Source: Faecalicoccus sp. | GTDB lineage: Bacteria > Bacillota_I > Bacilli_A > Erysipelotrichales > Erysipelotrichaceae | DNA: 55,842 nucleotides | Direction of reading: 5' to 3' | Assembly: GCA_017941505.1 (NCBI GenBank) | Contig: JAGAWH010000115.1 | Span: forward strand, 1-55,842 | Part shown: one piece after another, positions 52,453 to 55,842 of the stretch | How the letters are laid out: the number at the start of each line of letters is the position of its first letter | Position numbering within the stretch: position 1 is the first letter of the stretch | The notes under the pieces: model-generated | What the model saw: the letters and a program-made list of their open reading frames with translations, nothing else | Told to the model about the DNA's origin: nothing | Databases searched by the model: none | Translations under genes and position numbers: made by a program

Positions 52453-53661
52453 ATGAAATATTCACAGGAAGAGGTTATTCAATATACACAGGAAGAAGAT
52501 GTAAAATTTATCCGTCTTGCGTTTTGCGATGTGTTCGGGAAACAGAAAAATATTGCGATTATGCCGGACGAACTGCCTCGTGCCTTTGAATATGGTATTT
52601 CATTTGATGCATCCGCTATTGCCGGGTTTGGTGATGAAGTATACAGCGATCTTCTTTTACATCCGATTCCGGAAACGCTGATGCCGCTGCCATGGAGGCC
52701 GGAACATGGACGGGTAGTTCAAATGTTTACAACAATCACCCATCCGGATGGTACACCGTTTGAATGCGATACCCGCATGTTATTGAAAAAAGCGGTTGAT
52801 ACCGCAAAGCAGGCAGGCTTGGCATTTACCTTTGGTTCGGAATTGGAGTTCTACCTATTCCAGCTGGATGAAAACGGCAATCCAACAGATATTCCGTCTG
52901 ATACAGCCGGTTATATGGATATTGCACCGGAAGACCGCGGAGAGAATATCCGCCGTGAAATCTGTTTAACCTTAGAACAGATGGGCATTCGACCGGAAAG
53001 TTCACACCATGAGGAAGGACCGGGTCAAAATGAGGTCGATTTCCGTTTTACCGATCCAATCAGCGCTGCGGATAATGCGATGACATTCCAGCGTGTTGTG
53101 AAATCAGTGGCTCATCGAAACGGCATGTTTGCCGACTTTTCTCCAAAGCCTATGGAAAATGCACCGGGTAACGGATTTCACATCAATATGTCTGTGCGTC
53201 CTTTAAATGAAGACAATTTTACATTTATGACAGCTGGTATCTTATCGCATACGCGATCCATGACAGCCTTTTTAAACCCAGGTGAAGATTCGTATAAACG
53301 ATTGGGAAATCATAAAGCTCCATTATATATTTCATGGTCTTTTGAAAACCGATCCCAACTTTTAAGAATACCAGCAGCTGTGGGAGAGTATCGTCGTATT
53401 GAATTACGTTCACCGGATCCAAGCGCAAATCCTTATCTTGCGTTTGCGTTGATGATATACGCGGCATTAGATGGGATCAAAAATCAGACAGCCTTGTGTG
53501 AGCCTTTAAATATAAACCTGTTTACGGCAGATTCCGAGCAGTTATCAAACTATGAAAGGCTTCCGGGAACATTTAAAGAAGCCTGCAGCATAGCTGCATC
53601 GAATGATTTTATCAAAGCACACATTCCTTCCGATATTTTAAAGATTTACTGTAAACAATAG
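52453..53661 (+). CDS. Glutamine synthetase-like (GSI) protein lacking the flap glutamate
   Basis: A 402-residue GSI-fold protein, about 40 residues shorter at the C terminus than Bacillus GlnA. Most catalytic segments are present (GSELEFYLF, SSHHEEGPGQNEVDF, GNGFHINMSV, NRSQLLRIP). The flexible-loop glutamate (E327 of Salmonella GS in GYEAP) is missing: the loop is one residue shorter and reads GNHKAP with K288 (codon AAA at 53314-53316). It may still make glutamine, use another amine, or act in regulation. It is in the glutamate synthase operon directly before the ANTAR gene. AGGAGG precedes the start. Confidence 0.9.
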   Translation: MKYSQEEVIQYTQEEDVKFIRLAFCDVFGKQKNIAIMPDELPRAFEYGISFDASAIAGFGDEVYSDLLLHPIPETLMPLPWRPEHGRVVQMFTTITHPDGTPFECDTRMLLKKAVDTAKQAGLAFTFGSELEFYLFQLDENGNPTDIPSDTAGYMDIAPEDRGENIRREICLTLEQMGIRPESSHHEEGPGQNEVDFRFTDPISAADNAMTFQRVVKSVAHRNGMFADFSPKPMENAPGNGFHINMSVRPLNEDNFTFMTAGILSHTRSMTAFLNPGEDSYKRLGNHKAPLYISWSFENRSQLLRIPAAVGEYRRIELRSPDPSANPYLAFALMIYAALDGIKNQTALCEPLNINLFTADSEQLSNYERLPGTFKEACSIAASNDFIKAHIPSDILKIYCKQ

Positions 53662-53682
53662 CCGGAAGGATAGGTGTTTTAT

Positions 53683-54267
53683 ATGAGTTTAAGGGAGCAG
53701 TCATACAGCGTTCTTGTGGTATCCGCTGCAGAAAAGCTGAATGTTTCTCTTTATGGATTTCTGCCTTCATCGCATTATCACCCGATCAAAACCGTTTCCA
53801 GCATCAGTGCGGGAAAGCGGGCATGGAATGAAAGGGATTATGATTTTGTGTTGATTAACTCACCGTTACCTGACGATATGGGAATTCGTTTTGCGATTGA
53901 TTTAGGAGCTGCAAAAAGTACATCTGTTCTTCTGTTTGTCCGTTCCGAGAATTATGCTGAGATAAGGGAAAGAGCCATTGAGCATGGTGTATTTACGATG
54001 CCCAAGCCGTTTTCCCGCTCCATGATCACTCTGGCTTTGGATTGGATGGCCGCATCCTGCCATCGGTTAAGAAAATCGGAAAAAAAGACACTTTCTGTAG
54101 AAGAAAAAATCGAAGAGATTCGTATTGTGAACCGCGCAAAGCTTCTATTGATTTCTAAATTAAAGATGGATGAGCCGCAGGCACATCGCTATCTTGAAAA
54201 ACAGGCAATGGACCGTTGTATTCCAAAAAGAGAAGTAGCACAAGAAATAATTAAAACCTATGGATAA
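53683..54267 (+). CDS. ANTAR-domain RNA-binding antiterminator with pseudo-receiver
   Basis: A 194-residue regulator. Residues 1-125 have a receiver-like pattern but without the acidic pair after strand 1 (VLVVSAAEK) and with N59 at the usual phospho-Asp (FVLINSPLPDD); the Lys K108 in MPKPF is kept. Residues about 130-190 are an ANTAR domain (IRIVNRAKLLLISKLKMDEP, HRYLEKQAMDRC), which binds hexaloop hairpins to prevent termination. ATG at 53683 is chosen over GTG at 53674 because AGGTG lies 6 bases upstream. Hexaloop targets are in its own operon leader and before glnN. Confidence 0.92.
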   Translation: MSLREQSYSVLVVSAAEKLNVSLYGFLPSSHYHPIKTVSSISAGKRAWNERDYDFVLINSPLPDDMGIRFAIDLGAAKSTSVLLFVRSENYAEIRERAIEHGVFTMPKPFSRSMITLALDWMAASCHRLRKSEKKTLSVEEKIEEIRIVNRAKLLLISKLKMDEPQAHRYLEKQAMDRCIPKREVAQEIIKTYG

Positions 54268-54273
54268 AGATTT

Positions 54274-54297
54274 ACCGGTACCCCTTCAGGTACCGGT
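54274..54297 (+). terminator. Terminator of the glutamate synthase operon
   Basis: ACCGGTACC/GGTACCGGT perfect 9-bp stem with loop CCTTCA, then ATTGTTTAT. Confidence 0.75.
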
Positions 54298-54321
54298 ATT
54301 GTTTATAAAGATGGAAAGTTT

Positions 54322-54347
54322 GAGAGTGTAAATTTATCTGTGTAAGT
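54322..54347 (+). repeat. IS256 element left inverted repeat
   Basis: Partial complement of 55817-55842; the exact outer boundary is uncertain by a few bases. Confidence 0.5.
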
Positions 54348-54389
54348 TAGTTGAGAGCGTACGGCTCATCTAGCTTACGCAGATTTTTT
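54338..54389 (+). terminator. Terminator-like hairpin inside the IS left end
   Basis: Arms 54338-54350 and 54370-54382 pair over 13 positions (two G-U), with an inner TGAG/CTCA helix, followed by six T at 54384-54389. It would stop transcription entering from outside before the transposase gene. Confidence 0.65.
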
Positions 54390-54420
54390 GTTTATATGCT
54401 ATTCTAAGGAGGATAAAGGA

Positions 54421-55671
54421 ATGAATAATATGGCAAAAATAAAACGGAATCCCGCAGCAGAATCAATAGCACAGAAAATATTAGAAGAATATGAATGCGG
54501 CTCTGTAGAAGATATGCAGAGTGCACTGAAAGATATCTTTGGTCCAATGTTTGAAGCAATGCTCAAGGGCGAATTAAATAATCACCTTGGTTATGAAAAT
54601 AACTCTAAGGAACCCAAACAGACCGCTAACAGACGCAACGGATCCTCTCCCAAGACATTAAAGACCACTATGGGTGAAGTCCCTATTAAAGCTCCCAGAG
54701 ACCGTGACGGCTCCTTTGATCCGCAGATCATCCCCAAGAGAACAAGGGACGTATCTGATATTGAGGGCAAGGTACTGGCCATGTATGCCCGCGGAATGAG
54801 CCAGAGAGATATATCCTCAACGATCGAAGATATTTATGGATTTAAGGTATCCTCTGAGATGATATCCGATATTACCGATGTTGTACTGCCGGAAGTTGAG
54901 CAATGGCGTAACAGACCGCTGAAAAAGTGTTATGCGTTCCTGTTTGTAGACTGCATGTATGTGTCTGTTCGAAGCGATTACGAGGCAAAGGACCAGGCAG
55001 TATATACCATCCTTGGGTATGACCTGGAAGGAAATAAGGATATCCTTGGGTTATGGATGGGAGCATCCGAATCAAAGAACTACTGGATGCAGATATTTGA
55101 CGAGATAAAGGCACGTGGAGTGGAAGATGTATTCTTTATCTGCATGGATGGGGTATCCGGACTGGAAGCCGGTGCAAAATCCATATTTCCGAAGGTAGTG
55201 GTGCAGAGATGCATTGTTCATCTGATCCGCAACTCCATCAAATACGTTCCTTCAAAAGACTATAAGAAATTTACAGCAGATCTCAAGAAAGTATATGGAG
55301 CACCCAGTCTTAAGGCAGCCAGGACGGCATTTGAAACATTCCAGAATAACTGGAAACAGTATTCCGGTGCCGTTGATGTCTGGAACCGCAATATCCAGCA
55401 CGTGGAGCAGCTATTCGATTATGGCAGTGCTGTCCGGAAAGTAATGTATACGACCAATGCCGTTGAGTCCATCAATTCGAGTTTCCGCAAGGTAACGAAA
55501 AAGGGATCCTTTCCAAACGAAAATGCAGTGTATAAGATTCTATACCTCCGGATCACAGAACTTGAAAAAAAGTGGGAAGGAGGACATATACAGAACTGGT
55601 CTATGGTACTCAATCAGCTCATGGTAAATGAGAATTTCGCTGGCCGCATCCAAAAATATCTGGAGTATTAA
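54421..55671 (+). CDS. IS256-family transposase (mutator type)
   Basis: A 416-residue DDE transposase. Catalytic residues: D177 (LFVDCMYV), D243 (FICMDGVSGL) and E349 (TTNAVESINSSFRK); the IS256 HLIRNS signature follows VQRCIV. The frame is uninterrupted. TAAGGAGG is 8 bases before the ATG; 11 earlier in-frame codons overlap the internal terminator. Probably active by sequence. Confidence 0.95.
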   Translation: MNNMAKIKRNPAAESIAQKILEEYECGSVEDMQSALKDIFGPMFEAMLKGELNNHLGYENNSKEPKQTANRRNGSSPKTLKTTMGEVPIKAPRDRDGSFDPQIIPKRTRDVSDIEGKVLAMYARGMSQRDISSTIEDIYGFKVSSEMISDITDVVLPEVEQWRNRPLKKCYAFLFVDCMYVSVRSDYEAKDQAVYTILGYDLEGNKDILGLWMGASESKNYWMQIFDEIKARGVEDVFFICMDGVSGLEAGAKSIFPKVVVQRCIVHLIRNSIKYVPSKDYKKFTADLKKVYGAPSLKAARTAFETFQNNWKQYSGAVDVWNRNIQHVEQLFDYGSAVRKVMYTTNAVESINSSFRKVTKKGSFPNENAVYKILYLRITELEKKWEGGHIQNWSMVLNQLMVNENFAGRIQKYLEY

Positions 55672-55744
55672 TCCTTAAATAACATGGATAGAGCGGTACT
55701 GTTTTCATAATGCCCGAATGGTGAATCCTTAATTTAAAGCGGAA

Positions 55745-55780
55745 AATTTTAATGGGAGGGGTACCCCTCCCATTAAAATT
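55745..55780. terminator. Perfect 36-bp palindrome after the transposase gene
   Basis: An uninterrupted palindrome whose halves are 18 bases (AATTTTAATGGGAGGGGT and its complement), with T or A runs inside the arms; a likely bidirectional terminator within the IS right end. Confidence 0.75.
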
Positions 55781-55816
55781 CAATACTATTCAGCTTCTAT
55801 ATGTCTACATAGAAAT

Positions 55817-55842
55817 ACTTACACAATTATCTTGACAAAGCC
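55817..55842 (-). repeat. IS256 element right inverted repeat at window edge
   Basis: Complement of the left end at 17 of 26 positions; ACTTACAC is the inner conserved part. Confidence 0.5.

Larger units (their letters stand above)
54322..55842 (+). mobile_element. IS256-family insertion sequence
   Basis: An about 1.5-kb element with a single transposase gene. The ends at 54322-54347 and 55817-55842 are imperfect inverted repeats (17 of 26 positions match; both share GTGTAAGT inward). The right repeat ends exactly at the window edge, so the target duplication cannot be checked. The element sits in intergenic DNA after the ANTAR gene and seems intact. Confidence 0.75.

Overview
The window reads as chromosomal DNA of a low-to-moderate GC, Gram-positive-type bacterium (Bacillota). 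Supporting signs are AGGAGG-type ribosome sites, sigma-A promoters, many extended -10 boxes (TGnTATAAT), an Asn T-box, ANTAR leader elements, type III glutamine synthetase, DapL and family II pyrophosphatase remnants. The gene repertoire (6-phospho-beta-glucosidases, a serpin, split glutamate synthase, IS256) fits an anaerobic gut member of Erysipelotrichia or Clostridia; this placement is inference. No rRNA, tRNA or CRISPR array was seen. The right edge coincides with the probable right inverted repeat of an IS256 element, so it may be an assembly break.

Layout. 1-4.7 kb (minus): a tightly overlapped operon rarA-tsaE-tsaB-rimI-tsaD-HAD phosphatase, carrying t6A tRNA modification genes. 4.7-12.7 kb: small single genes (flavin reductase, gamma carbonic anhydrase, S66 peptidase, SGNH hydrolase, HD phosphohydrolase), a LysR-controlled lipoprotein/flavodoxin set, and an esterase fused to a DUF523/TudS domain. 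12.77-12.86 kb: a probable unannotated structured small RNA with its own promoter and terminator. 13-16 kb: glutathione peroxidase, a TSUP exporter and a trio ending in a SUKH (immunity-type) protein. 16-21.4 kb: MBL hydrolase and sbcDC. 21.5-25.6 kb: two GH1 phospho-glycosidases and a Cof phosphatase; the second GH1 has Gln instead of the acid/base Glu, as in plant myrosinases. 25.6-32 kb: methyltransferase/hydrolase pair, DUF1905-GNAT-unknown trio, a decayed ppaC, a Sel1-type protein and a serpin.

32-54.3 kb is a nitrogen block. On the minus strand glnN (GSIII) and a fused ammonium transporter-PII are followed by an Asn-type T-box and the run asnB-pyrG-purF-carA-carB-dapF-dapL, mostly glutamine-amide users. 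Divergently, a split glutamate synthase operon (GATase, FMN/Fe-S, 4Fe-4S, FAD oxidoreductase, GXGXG subunit) continues into a GSI-like protein lacking the flap Glu and ends with an ANTAR antiterminator. Both divergent leaders contain AxxGxx hexaloop hairpins that overlap terminators: two tandem modules before glnN and one before the glutamate synthase operon. The last gene of the operon therefore probably controls its own leader and glnN. This ANTAR protein has a receiver-like domain without the phospho-acceptor Asp.

An IS256-family element closes the window, with strong hairpins inside both ends.
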